Below, piece by piece: positions 13,706 through 22,190 of a stretch of DNA of 35,976 bases. The stretch spans positions 1 through 35,976 of the forward strand of contig CAJUKT010000056.1 of NCBI GenBank assembly GCA_910587255.1. The letters run 5' to 3'. A program made the position numbers and the translations under genes. Within the stretch, counting starts at the first letter, position 1. Each line of letters begins with the position of its first letter. The notes beneath the pieces are model-generated. The model was not told the origin of the DNA, searched no databases, and was given only the letters and a program-made list of their open reading frames with translations. The stretch comes from an uncultured Oscillospiraceae bacterium. Lineage in GTDB: Bacteria > Bacillota > Clostridia > Oscillospirales > Oscillospiraceae.

Positions 13706-16258
13706 TCACTCCTGCGCCGGCAGGTCCTCTTCAGGAACTTCCACAGGGGCGGCAGACTCCTGATCCTGCGCCGCCGTGTCCTCCTCCGGCTCCTTCTCCG
13801 CCAGGGACAGGGCGATCACCCGGTCGCCCTCATCCTTGAAGCGCATGACGATGACGCCCTGGCTGGCCCGGCCCACGCTGCGGATGGCGTCCACATCGGT
13901 GCGGATGATGGTGCCCGACTGGGTGACCAGCAGCAGATCCTCGCTGCCGTCCACCACCTTCACCCCCACCACGGCCCCGGTCTTGTCGGTTAGGCCATAG
14001 TTCTTTACACCGTAGGCGCCCCGGGCGGTAACACGGTAGTCCTCCACCGGGGAGCGCTTGCCATAGCCGTTCTCCGTGATGGTGAGCACCGCCTTGCCCG
14101 GCTTGGCCCGGGCGGCGGCCACCACATAATCGCCGTCCCGCAGCCTGATGCCCCGTACGCCCATGGAGGTGCGTCCCGTGGTGCGCACCTCGCCCTCCGG
14201 GAAGCAGACGGCCATGCCGCCGTGGGTGGCGATGAGGAGGTTCTGCTCCCCGTCGGTCTCCCGGACCTCGATGAGCTCGTCCCCCTCCTCCAGGGTGATC
14301 ACCCGCAGGCCGTTGCTGCGCAGATTGCGCAGCGCCGCCGCGTCCAGCCGCTTGACCGTGCCCTTCCGGGTAAACATGGTGAGGTAGCGGGGGTTCTCCC
14401 CCTCGGAGATATCCCGGGTGTGGATCATCACCGCCACCCTCTCCCCCGGCTCCACCTGGAGGACGTTGACGATGCTGGTTCCCTTGGCCGTCCTGCCCGC
14501 CTCGGGGATCTGGTAGCCCTTCTTGCGGAACACCCGCCCCTTGTCGGTGAAGAACAGGATATGGTCGTGGGTGGAGGCGGTGAACACGGTGTTCACATAG
14601 TCCTCCTCCCGGGTGGCCATCCCCTTGCGGCCCATGCCACCCTTGCTCTGGGCGGCGTACTCGCTGGCCGAGGTGCGCTTGATGTAGCCGTTGGCCGTCA
14701 TGGTGAAGACGGACTGCTCCTCCTCGATCAGGTCCTCAATGTCGATGTCGTTTTCCGCAAAGCCGATCTCGGTTTTGCGCTCGTCGCCGTACTTGTCCCG
14801 GATCTCGGTGAGCTCGTCCTTCAGCACGCCCCGCAGCTTGCCCGCGTCGGACAGCAGGCTCTGGAAGTAGGCGATGCGCTCCTCCAGCTCCCGATACTCC
14901 GCCTCCAGCTTCTCCCGGTTGAGGCCCTGCAGGGCGATCAGGCGCATATCGCAGATGGCCTGGGCCTGCACGTCGTCCAGCCCGAAGCGCTCCATCAGGC
15001 GCTCCTTGGCGTTGTCGTAGCTGCTGCGGATGATGCGGATGACCTCGTCGATGTTGTCCTGGGCGATGAGCAGGCCCTCCAGCAGGTGGGCGCGCTCCTG
15101 GGCCTTTTTCAGGTCGAAGCGGGTGCGCCGGGTCAAAACCTCCTCCTGGAAGGCGATATACTCGTCCAGGATCTGCCGCAGGGTGAGAATGCGCGGCTGC
15201 ATCTGGTTGTCCACCAGGGCCAGCAGGATCACGCCGAAGGTGACCTGCATCTGGGTCTGGCTGAACAGCCGGTTCAAGGTGACCTGGGGGTTTGCGTCCT
15301 TTTTGAGCTCGATGACGATGCGCATACCCTTCTTGCCGTCGGACTCGTCCCGCAGGCCGGACACACCCTCCAAGCGCTTGTCCTTCACTTGGTCGGCAAT
15401 GTTCTCCACCAGGCGGGACTTATTCACCTGGTAGGGCAGCTCGGTGACGATGATGCGGGTGCGGCCCTGGCCGAACTCCTCCATCTCGGTGCGGGCCCGG
15501 ACCTGGATGCGCCCCCGCCCCGTGGCGTAGGCCGCCCGGATGCCCGACCGGCCCAGGATGATGCCCCGGGTGGGGAAGTCGGGGCCCTTGATGTGCTCCA
15601 TCAGGTCGTCCAGGGTGGCATTTTCGTTGTCCAGCACGCAGATCACCGCGTCAATGACCTCCCGCAGGTTGTGGGGCGGGATGTTGGTGGTCATGCCCAC
15701 GGCGATGCCGCTGGAGCCGTTCACCAGCAGGTTTGGGAAGCGGGAGGGCAGCACCCGGGGCTCCTGGGTGGACTCGTCAAAGTTGGGGTCCCAGTCCACG
15801 GTGTCCTTGTCGATATCCCGGAGCATCTCGTTGGCCAGCTTGGACATGCGGGCCTCGGTATAACGGTAGGCCGCCGGGGGGTCGCCGTCCACGCTGCCGA
15901 AGTTTCCGTGGCCGTCCACCAGCATATAGCGCATGGAAAAGTCCTGGGCCAGCCGGACCAGGGCGTCGTACACCGACTGATCCCCGTGGGGATGGTACTT
16001 GCCCAGCACCTCGCCCACGCAGGTGGCCGACTTTTTAAAGGGCTTGTCCGTGGTGAGCCCCGTGTCGTACATCGAGTACAGGATGCGGCGGTGGACAGGC
16101 TTCAGCCCGTCCCGCACATCGGGCAGGGCCCGGCCCTTGATGACGGACATGGCGTACTCGATATACGCCTCCTCCATCTCGTGCTCCAGGTTGATATTTA
16201 CAATTTTCTGATTGGGAAAGCTGATATCCCGGGTCATATAATCGTCGTTTTTAGCCAT
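13706..16258 (-). CDS. gyrA: DNA gyrase subunit A
   Basis: 850 aa. The breakage-reunion domain has the active-site RYT (R132, Y133, T134). The quinolone-resistance region reads HPHGDQSVYDALVRLAQ: Gln94 stands at the E. coli Ser83 position, and Asp98 equals Asp87. Six C-terminal blade repeats follow from about residue 520. The GyrA box (QRRGGKG in model species) is degenerate here (QSKGGMG). The C-terminus is acidic and Pro-poor (PEEDTAAQDQESAAPVEVPE). It lies downstream of gyrB on the same strand, separated by 325 bases of repeats. Confidence 0.95.
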   Translation of the reverse strand: MAKNDDYMTRDISFPNQKIVNINLEHEMEEAYIEYAMSVIKGRALPDVRDGLKPVHRRILYSMYDTGLTTDKPFKKSATCVGEVLGKYHPHGDQSVYDALVRLAQDFSMRYMLVDGHGNFGSVDGDPPAAYRYTEARMSKLANEMLRDIDKDTVDWDPNFDESTQEPRVLPSRFPNLLVNGSSGIAVGMTTNIPPHNLREVIDAVICVLDNENATLDDLMEHIKGPDFPTRGIILGRSGIRAAYATGRGRIQVRARTEMEEFGQGRTRIIVTELPYQVNKSRLVENIADQVKDKRLEGVSGLRDESDGKKGMRIVIELKKDANPQVTLNRLFSQTQMQVTFGVILLALVDNQMQPRILTLRQILDEYIAFQEEVLTRRTRFDLKKAQERAHLLEGLLIAQDNIDEVIRIIRSSYDNAKERLMERFGLDDVQAQAICDMRLIALQGLNREKLEAEYRELEERIAYFQSLLSDAGKLRGVLKDELTEIRDKYGDERKTEIGFAENDIDIEDLIEEEQSVFTMTANGYIKRTSASEYAAQSKGGMGRKGMATREEDYVNTVFTASTHDHILFFTDKGRVFRKKGYQIPEAGRTAKGTSIVNVLQVEPGERVAVMIHTRDISEGENPRYLTMFTRKGTVKRLDAAALRNLRSNGLRVITLEEGDELIEVRETDGEQNLLIATHGGMAVCFPEGEVRTTGRTSMGVRGIRLRDGDYVVAAARAKPGKAVLTITENGYGKRSPVEDYRVTARGAYGVKNYGLTDKTGAVVGVKVVDGSEDLLLVTQSGTIIRTDVDAIRSVGRASQGVIVMRFKDEGDRVIALSLAEKEPEEDTAAQDQESAAPVEVPEEDLPAQE

Positions 16259-16274
16259 TTAATAGGAATCCTCC

Positions 16275-16583
16275 TGTCACGCTGCGCCTGTTCGCAACGC
16301 GGTTCTAAGCCCTCCGACTATGCAAATTGTCCTACTCCGCCTTTGGCGGATTTGGCCAATTTGCTCCGCTTTGGTCTTAGACCGCTGCTCACGACGGCTC
16401 CGCGCTTCTTCGCTGTCACGCTGCGCCTGTTCGCAACGCGGTTCTAAGCCCTCCGACTATGCAAATTGTCCTACTCCGCCTTTGGCGGATTTGGCCATTT
16501 TGCTCCGCTTCGGCCTTAGACCGCTGCTCACGACGGCTCCGCGCTTCTTCGCTGTCACGCTGCGCCTGTTCGCGGCGCGGCCC
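16275..16583. repeat. 139-bp tandem repeat between gyrA and gyrB
   Basis: The sequence starting TGTCACGCTGCGCCTGTTCG at 16275 recurs at 16414 and, partially, at 16553: period 139, about 2.2 copies. Inside each unit CCGCCTTTGGCGG is a perfect hairpin. Read on the minus strand the unit shares AGCGTGAC, GCGGAGCCGTCGTGAGC and GTCGGAGGG with the units at both window edges. No gene is seen in 16259-16583. Confidence 0.9.
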
Positions 16584-18542
16584 TTAATAATCGAGATTGA
16601 CCGCCTTCAGCGCGTTTTGCTCGATATACTCCCGCCGCGGCTCCACCTTCTCCCCCATGAGCAGGTTGAAGATGGCGTCCGCCTTGACCGCGTCCTCCAT
16701 GGTGATCCGCTTGAGGGTGCGGCGCTCCGGGTCCATGGTGGTCTCCCACAGCTCCTCATAGTCCATCTCGCCCAGGCCCTTGAAGCGGCTGATATCCACC
16801 TTCACGTTCGGGTTGCCGCCGCGCATCTCGGCGGAGATGGCGTCCCGTTCCTCGTCGGAGAAGGCCACCCGGGTGGTCTTGCCCCGCACCAGCTTGAACA
16901 GGGGGGGCACCGCCGCGTAGACGTAGCCGCGCTCGATGAGCGGGCGCATAAAGCGGAAGAAAAAGGTGAGCAGCAGGGTGCGGATGTGGGAGCCGTCCAC
17001 ATCGGCGTCCGCCATGATGATGACCTTGTGGTAGCGCAGCTTGGACTCGTCAAAATCCTCCCCCAGGCCGGCGCCCAGGGCGGTGATCACCGGCTGGAGC
17101 TTGTCGTTGCCGTAGATCTTGTCCGCCCGGGCCTTCTCCACATTGAGCATCTTACCCCAGAGCGGCAGAATGGCCTGGAAACGGGAGTCCCTCCCCTGCT
17201 TGGCGGAGCCCCCTGCGGAGTCGCCCTCCACGATATAAATTTCCGTCAGCGCCGGGTCGCGCTCATTGCAGTCGGACAGCTTGCCGGGGAGGGTGGAGCC
17301 CTCCAGGGCGTTCTTTCGGCGGATGCTCTCCCGGGCCTTGCGGGCGGCCTCCCGGGCCCGGTTGGCCATCAGCGCCTTTTCCAGAATGGACTTTCCCACG
17401 CCGGGGTTCTCATCCAGGAACTGCTCCAGCTTGTCGCTCACAACCGCGTTCACCAGGGTGCGCATCTCGCTGTTGCCCAGCTTGGCCTTGGTCTGGCCCT
17501 CGAACTGGGCCTCGGTGAGCTTGACGGAGATCACGCAGGTCAGGCCCTCCCGGCAGTCATCGCCGGACACCTTCTCCTCCCCCTTGAATATGCCCGCCTT
17601 CTTGCCGTAGGCATTGAGCACATTGGTGAGCGCCCGCTTCAACCCCTCCTCGTGCATACCGCCCTCGGGGGTGTGGACGTTGTTGGCGAAGGACACGATG
17701 ATCTCATTAAAGCTGTCCTCGCTGTACTGCATGGCGATCTCCGCCATGGAATCGTCCTTGGCGCCCGCCATGTAGATCACGCTGTCGTGGAGGGGCGTCT
17801 TATTCTTGTTGATGAAGGTGACAAACTCCCGGATGCCCCCCTCGTAGTGCATGAACTCCTCCGCCTCCCGGCCCGGGCGGCGGTCGGCCATCAGGATGCG
17901 CACCCCGGCGTTCAAAAACGCCTGCTCCCGCATCCGGCGGTGGAGGGTCTCATAGTCGTAGACGGTGGTTTCAAACATCTCCGGGTCCGGCTTGAACAGC
18001 ACCTCCGTACCTGTCTTGTCGGTGGTCCCCACGACGGTCATTTCCTGGGTGATATTCCCCCGGGAGAACTTCACCTCATAGATCTGCCCGTTCTTATATA
18101 CCCGAACCTCCATCCACTGGCTCAGGGCGTTGACCACGCTGCCGCCGACGCCGTGGAGGCCGCCGGACACCTTATATCCGCCGCCGCCGAACTTGCCGCC
18201 GGCGTGCAGGACGGTATACACCACCTCCAGGGCGGGCTTCCCCGTCTGGGCCTGTATATCCACCGGGACGCCCCGGCCGTTGTCCGTAACCCGGATGGCG
18301 TCGTCCTCCAAAATCTCCACGGTGATGTGGTCGCAGTAGCCCGCCAGGGCCTCGTCGATAGCGTTGTCCACAATCTCGTACACCAGATGGTGCAGGCCCG
18401 AGGCCGACGTGGAGCCGATATACATGCCCGGGCGCTTACGCACGGCCTCCAGCCCCTCCAGCACCTGGATCTCCGACGCGCCGTACTCGTGGGCGGTCTG
18501 GGTGGTGTTCATCTCATTCAATTCGCTGCGTTCTTCTGCCAT
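16584..18542 (-). CDS. gyrB: DNA gyrase subunit B
   Basis: 652 aa, normal length for the Firmicutes form. N-terminal GHKL ATPase with the DNAIDEALAGYC ATP/Mg motif and GGLHGVGGSVVNALS lid; transducer; Toprim with EGDSAGGSAKQGRDSRFQA and the DADVDGSHI acidic motif; the C-terminus ends QNALKAVNLDY. The usual LPLRGK is LPLWGK here. The start at 18542 has GGAGG six bases upstream; an internal ATG (MNTTQ) is 10 codons in. The 192 bases upstream of gyrB show no gene. Confidence 0.95.
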   Translation of the reverse strand: MAEERSELNEMNTTQTAHEYGASEIQVLEGLEAVRKRPGMYIGSTSASGLHHLVYEIVDNAIDEALAGYCDHITVEILEDDAIRVTDNGRGVPVDIQAQTGKPALEVVYTVLHAGGKFGGGGYKVSGGLHGVGGSVVNALSQWMEVRVYKNGQIYEVKFSRGNITQEMTVVGTTDKTGTEVLFKPDPEMFETTVYDYETLHRRMREQAFLNAGVRILMADRRPGREAEEFMHYEGGIREFVTFINKNKTPLHDSVIYMAGAKDDSMAEIAMQYSEDSFNEIIVSFANNVHTPEGGMHEEGLKRALTNVLNAYGKKAGIFKGEEKVSGDDCREGLTCVISVKLTEAQFEGQTKAKLGNSEMRTLVNAVVSDKLEQFLDENPGVGKSILEKALMANRAREAARKARESIRRKNALEGSTLPGKLSDCNERDPALTEIYIVEGDSAGGSAKQGRDSRFQAILPLWGKMLNVEKARADKIYGNDKLQPVITALGAGLGEDFDESKLRYHKVIIMADADVDGSHIRTLLLTFFFRFMRPLIERGYVYAAVPPLFKLVRGKTTRVAFSDEERDAISAEMRGGNPNVKVDISRFKGLGEMDYEELWETTMDPERRTLKRITMEDAVKADAIFNLLMGEKVEPRREYIEQNALKAVNLDY

Positions 18543-18734
18543 GATGTTCCTCCGCTACGTTCTTCAAATTTAGAATCTGCATTCACAGCCGAAACCGCCG
18601 GATGGCCGAGGGATTTTCCCGACAGGCAAGGCAAATTTTCGCAGGAATACTTGGGTTTATTCCAAGAAAATTTAATGCCGCATGCCGGGAAAACACCCGG
18701 CCAGACGGTGAATTAAGGTTGTGAATACAGGTTC

Positions 18735-19124
18735 TTAGTCACTCCCGCACCCGTCGTCCCCGTCCAGACCGTCCCCGTCCAGCAGTTCGGTGGCCCGCAT
18801 CCGGCGGCGGTCCTTGGCCTCCTCCACGTTCTGGTGGATGAGTTCCTTGACCTCCCGGGGGTTTTTCACGTTTTTCAGATCCAGGTGGGGGATGCTCTTG
18901 TCCGTGGAGTGGACGCATACCGTCCCCACCCCGAAGAGCCGCTGGCCCAGGGTCATGGTGAGCTCCAGGTCCTGGACCCGGTAGAGCAGCACCTCGTCGG
19001 ATTTCAGGTTCAAAAAGCCCTTTTCACAAAACAGCCGGTCCTCGCTGAGGGCGTACCGGGTAAAGGAAAGGGGCATCCCTAAGCGGCGCTTGCGGTCCTT
19101 CCACAGATATTCGATGGGTTCCAT
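18735..19124 (-). CDS. Bacterial PH-domain (bPH2-like) protein
   Basis: 129 aa. The beta-rich core (FTRYALSEDRLFCEKGFLN, VLLYRVQDLELTMTLGQRLF, GVGTVCVHSTDKSIPHLDL) followed by an amphipathic helix (REVKELIHQNVEEAKDRRR) matches the bacterial PH domain 2 pattern (YdbS-type), here without the membrane helices usually found in that family. The tail is acidic. It sits between remB and gyrB in the origin cluster. The family assignment is from the pattern alone, and its role is unknown. Confidence 0.75.
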   Translation of the reverse strand: MEPIEYLWKDRKRRLGMPLSFTRYALSEDRLFCEKGFLNLKSDEVLLYRVQDLELTMTLGQRLFGVGTVCVHSTDKSIPHLDLKNVKNPREVKELIHQNVEEAKDRRRMRATELLDGDGLDGDDGCGSD

Positions 19125-19144
19125 GCTTTATCCTCCTAAATTAC

Positions 19145-19408
19145 CTATTCAAAGCCGTTTCGTCCCGCCCGGGCGGCCAGCGCCGCCGGGGAGAGGGGCG
19201 TCAGGTAGACCACAGGCCCCCCGTCCCGCCCCTCCGCCAGCACAAAGGAGCGGGGCAGGTCGTCCCCCAGGGCGGCCACCCGCCCCTCACGCTCCGCCCG
19301 CTCCAGGAAGCGGCGGGTGCGGAAGGACCAGGTGGTGTTGTCCAGATCAAAAATGCCGATCATGTCCCGGTCCCGGACCATGACGCCTTGGCCTAAATGC
19401 AGATACAT
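19145..19408 (-). CDS. remB: DUF370 / RemB-like regulatory protein (YaaB family)
   Basis: 87 aa. The start MYLHLGQGVMVRDRDMIGIF and the DLDNTTWSFRTRRFL stretch match the YaaB/RemB family, found between recF and gyrB in Bacillus, where the related RemA activates matrix genes. Position between recF and gyrB supports the call. Whether it regulates matrix genes here is unknown. Confidence 0.85.
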   Translation of the reverse strand: MYLHLGQGVMVRDRDMIGIFDLDNTTWSFRTRRFLERAEREGRVAALGDDLPRSFVLAEGRDGGPVVYLTPLSPAALAARAGRNGFE

Positions 19409-19453
19409 TGCTTCCCCTCCACGGGACGGGGCCCGCGCAGGGCCCGCCGCCGG

Positions 19454-20563
19454 CTATGCCTCGTATAACACGCCGTCCCTGACGTGAAAGGCCCGGCCCT
19501 CCCGCAGGCGGGCCAGCTTTTCCTCCTCGCAGCAGGTGATGAACACCTGCCCCGAGGTGATGCGGTTGAGGACGAATTCCTGCCGCCGCAGATCCAGCTC
19601 GCTGAGCACGTCGTCCAGCAGCAGCACCGGCCACTCCCCCGTCTCCTGGCGGAAAATGTCCCGGGCCGCCAGCTTCAGGGCCAGCGCCGCCGTCCGGGTC
19701 TGGCCCTGGGAGGCGTACGCCTTGGCGCATTCCCCGTTGATCTCCACCGCCAGCTCGTCCTTATGGGGGCCGGACAGGCAGCTTTTCGCCCGAAGCTCCG
19801 CCTCCCGGTGGGCCTCCTGATGGGCCAGCAGCTGGGGCAGCAGCTCCCGGGGCGGGGCCTCCGGGTCGGTGACGGCGGACACCGTATCATAGCGCAGCCC
19901 CAGCCTCTCCCGCCCCCCGGAGCAGTCGGCGTGGATGGGGGGGGCGGCCTCCGACAGCCGCTTGACAAAGTGGGCCCGGTAGTGGACGATCACCGCCCCG
20001 CACTGGGCCATGCGCAGGGAAAAATCATCCAGCGCGTCCAGCAGGGAGGGGTGCTGCTCCCCGTCCTTCAAAATCCGGGTCTTGTGCTGGTAGAGGCGCT
20101 TGTACTCCGCCAGCGCCCGGGCGTACCGGGGCCGGAGCTGGCAGATGCAGCCGTCCAAAAACCGCCGCCGGGCCTCCGCCCCCTCCCGGATCAGGTACAG
20201 GTCCTCGGGGCAAAACAAAACCGTATTGAGGATGCCGGACAGCTCCCCCGCCGTTTTCAGCCCCACCCCGTTGGAGCGCAGCCTGCGCCGCGTCCCCCGG
20301 TGCAGATCCGCCTCAAGCACCATTTTTCTCCCCCGGCTGGTGAGCTCCGCCTTGACAAAGGCGCTGTCCACCCCATGCCGGATCAGCTCCCGGTCATACC
20401 GGGCCCGGTGGGAGGAGGCGGACGAGAGATAGGCCACCGCCTCCAGCAGGTTGGTCTTGCCCTGGGCGTTCTCCCCCGCAATGACGTTGACGCCGGGGTG
20501 GAACCGGGCCTCCCCGTGGACGTAATTGCGGAAGAAGTCCAGGGAGATCTGGTCGACGGTCAT
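19454..20563 (-). CDS. recF: RecF recombination mediator
   Basis: 369 aa SMC-like ATPase that helps load RecA at gaps. Walker A GENAQGKTNLLEAV (~30-43), the ABC signature LSGPHKDEL (~265-273) and Walker B VLLLDDVLSELD (~315-326) are in order. The start ATG overlaps the stop of the S4 gene (20560-20563), as in other origin clusters. It follows dnaN and the S4 gene, the conserved Firmicutes order. Confidence 0.95.
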   Translation of the reverse strand: MTVDQISLDFFRNYVHGEARFHPGVNVIAGENAQGKTNLLEAVAYLSSASSHRARYDRELIRHGVDSAFVKAELTSRGRKMVLEADLHRGTRRRLRSNGVGLKTAGELSGILNTVLFCPEDLYLIREGAEARRRFLDGCICQLRPRYARALAEYKRLYQHKTRILKDGEQHPSLLDALDDFSLRMAQCGAVIVHYRAHFVKRLSEAAPPIHADCSGGRERLGLRYDTVSAVTDPEAPPRELLPQLLAHQEAHREAELRAKSCLSGPHKDELAVEINGECAKAYASQGQTRTAALALKLAARDIFRQETGEWPVLLLDDVLSELDLRRQEFVLNRITSGQVFITCCEEEKLARLREGRAFHVRDGVLYEA

Positions 20564-20769
20564 TCCACCACCAGCGCCAGGCCGGGCAGCTCCGCCCGGT
20601 CGCCGGGGCGCAGCTTTCTGCCCCGCATGGTGCAGGTCTCCCCGTTGACCTTTACCTCCCCCTGCTGCACGGCCAGCTTGGCTTCGCCGCCGGTGTCCAC
20701 CGCCCCGGCGAATTTCAGCAGCGCGTCCAGCCGGATAAATTCCGTCTCAATTTTAATACGCTTTTCCAT
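20560..20769 (-). CDS. S4-domain RNA-binding protein (YaaA/RlbA-like)
   Basis: 69 aa, the size of the S4-like protein encoded between dnaN and recF in Firmicutes. The S4 core FIRLDALLKFAGAVDTGGEA, followed by EVKVNGE and KLRPGD, is clear. In Bacillus this protein is linked to 50S ribosome assembly. It shares ATGA with recF. Confidence 0.88.
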   Translation of the reverse strand: MEKRIKIETEFIRLDALLKFAGAVDTGGEAKLAVQQGEVKVNGETCTMRGRKLRPGDRAELPGLALVVE

Positions 20770-20788
20770 AACAGCCTCCCCGGCTACC

Positions 20789-21907
20789 TTATTCCGCCGC
20801 CCGCAGCCGCACCGGCAGGACCATATACAGGAAGTTGTCCGGCTCCCCTTCCCTGGGCAGAATCAGGCAGGGGGAGGTGGCGGTATTCAGCTCCAGCCGC
20901 ACCCGGGAGGCGGGGGCGGCCTTCACCGCCTCCATGAGAAAACGGTTATTGAAGCCGATCTCCAGCCCCTTTCCGTCGCCGGAGATGGGGCAGACATCAA
21001 AGGCGGAGCCCATGGCGGTTTTGGAGGTGATGGACAGCTCCCCGTCCTCAAACCTACAGCGCAGGGGGCTTTTCAGCTTCTCATTGATGATGAGGGAGGC
21101 CCGGTCGATGGACCGCTGGAGGTCGGCGGCCTCCGCCTCCAGCACGATGGAATTGCTCTGGGGAATGGTCTGGCGGTAGTTGAGGAACTCCCCCTCCAGC
21201 CGCCGGGCCACCAGAAGGGTGCCCCCGATCTCAAAGGTGACGTGCCGGTCCCCCTGGACAATGGACACCGGCTCGTCGCTGTCGGCACAGATCTTCTCCA
21301 CCTCCCGGAGGGCCGCGCCGGGCACCACAAGGGACATGCGCCCCTCCCCGTCCTGCTCCAGCAGCTTTTCCCGCCGCAGGGCCAGGCGGTAGCCGTCCAC
21401 CGCCACCATGGTGAGCTCCCCCCTCTCCGCCTCAAAGAGCACGCCGGTATGGATGGGGCGGCTCTCGTTGTCGCTGACGGCAAAGGCGGTCTGCCCGATC
21501 ATGGCGCGCAGGGCGCCCTGGGCCATTTTAAGCCCCCGGCCCTCGTCCACCTGGGGCAGCTCGGGGAAGTCCTCGTCGCTGCTGCCCATAATGTCAAAGG
21601 AGGTGGGGCCGCATTGGATGTGGACGGCGCAGCCCTGGGCGGAGATGGAAACCATGTCGTCCGGCATCCGGCGCAGTATTTCCCCCAGCAGCCGGGCGGA
21701 GAGCACAATGGCGCCGCCCTCCGGCACGCCGGCGGGGACGCAGGTGATAATGCCGGTCTCCAGATTGTACCCGCTGACGCTCAGGCTGTCCCCCCCGGCT
21801 TCGATCAGCACGCCCTCCAGCGCCTGGATGGGGCTTTTGGGGTTGACCACCCGGCCGGCGGTGGTGACGGCGGCTTGGAGAATGGCCTTTTCACAGGAGA
21901 ATTTCAT
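20789..21907 (-). CDS. dnaN: DNA polymerase III sliding clamp (beta)
   Basis: 372 aa from the ATG at 21907 (MKFSCEKAILQAAVTTAGRV), preceded by AAAGGA at good spacing. The open frame reaches upstream to 22057, but that part is the DnaA-box region. The three clamp domains are complete, with the C-terminus ending NFLYMVLPVRLRAAE. It lies after dnaA on the same strand with a 283-base gap. Confidence 0.96.
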   Translation of the reverse strand: MKFSCEKAILQAAVTTAGRVVNPKSPIQALEGVLIEAGGDSLSVSGYNLETGIITCVPAGVPEGGAIVLSARLLGEILRRMPDDMVSISAQGCAVHIQCGPTSFDIMGSSDEDFPELPQVDEGRGLKMAQGALRAMIGQTAFAVSDNESRPIHTGVLFEAERGELTMVAVDGYRLALRREKLLEQDGEGRMSLVVPGAALREVEKICADSDEPVSIVQGDRHVTFEIGGTLLVARRLEGEFLNYRQTIPQSNSIVLEAEAADLQRSIDRASLIINEKLKSPLRCRFEDGELSITSKTAMGSAFDVCPISGDGKGLEIGFNNRFLMEAVKAAPASRVRLELNTATSPCLILPREGEPDNFLYMVLPVRLRAAE

Positions 21908-22190
21908 AGTCTGGTTCCTTTCTCCCTCCTCCGCAAGGAGAGGAAGGGTTAAAAATTCGTAGTAGTCCGTAGGGGGTGTGGAACATGTGGAAAACTGGAA
22001 AAGCGGTGCGGGGGCAGCGCTTTTGCCGTCCACAGCCCGTCCACAAAACCTGCACATACCTTGTGGGCTTTGAGGGGCCTGTTTTTTCTTCCACAGGCAT
22101 CCACACCACAGTCCGCAGGATTGTGGAAGTTCAGCCCGTTAAAAATCACGCCTGCCGCGGCGCAGAAACGGGAGCGGGGACGGTGCTCTA
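21908..22190. other. oriC: Probable oriC: DnaA-box cluster between dnaA and dnaN
   Basis: Seven boxes related to TTATCCACA: TGTGGAACA (21977) and TGTGGAAAA (21986) back to back, CCGTCCACA twice (22026, 22037), TCTTCCACA (22087), GCATCCACA (22097) and TGTGGAAGT (22122). The best is TTTTCCACA (21986-21994, minus strand); none is perfect. No gene fits. The melting region is not obvious. Confidence 0.75.

Noticed and set aside
14222..16447. 741-aa plus-strand open frame opposite gyrA
   Set aside because: Antisense shadow of GC-rich coding DNA; low-complexity His/Gly/Leu-rich product; gyrA on the other strand is certain.
16320..18716. 798-aa plus-strand open frame opposite gyrB
   Set aside because: Same reason; it also runs through the 139-bp repeats.
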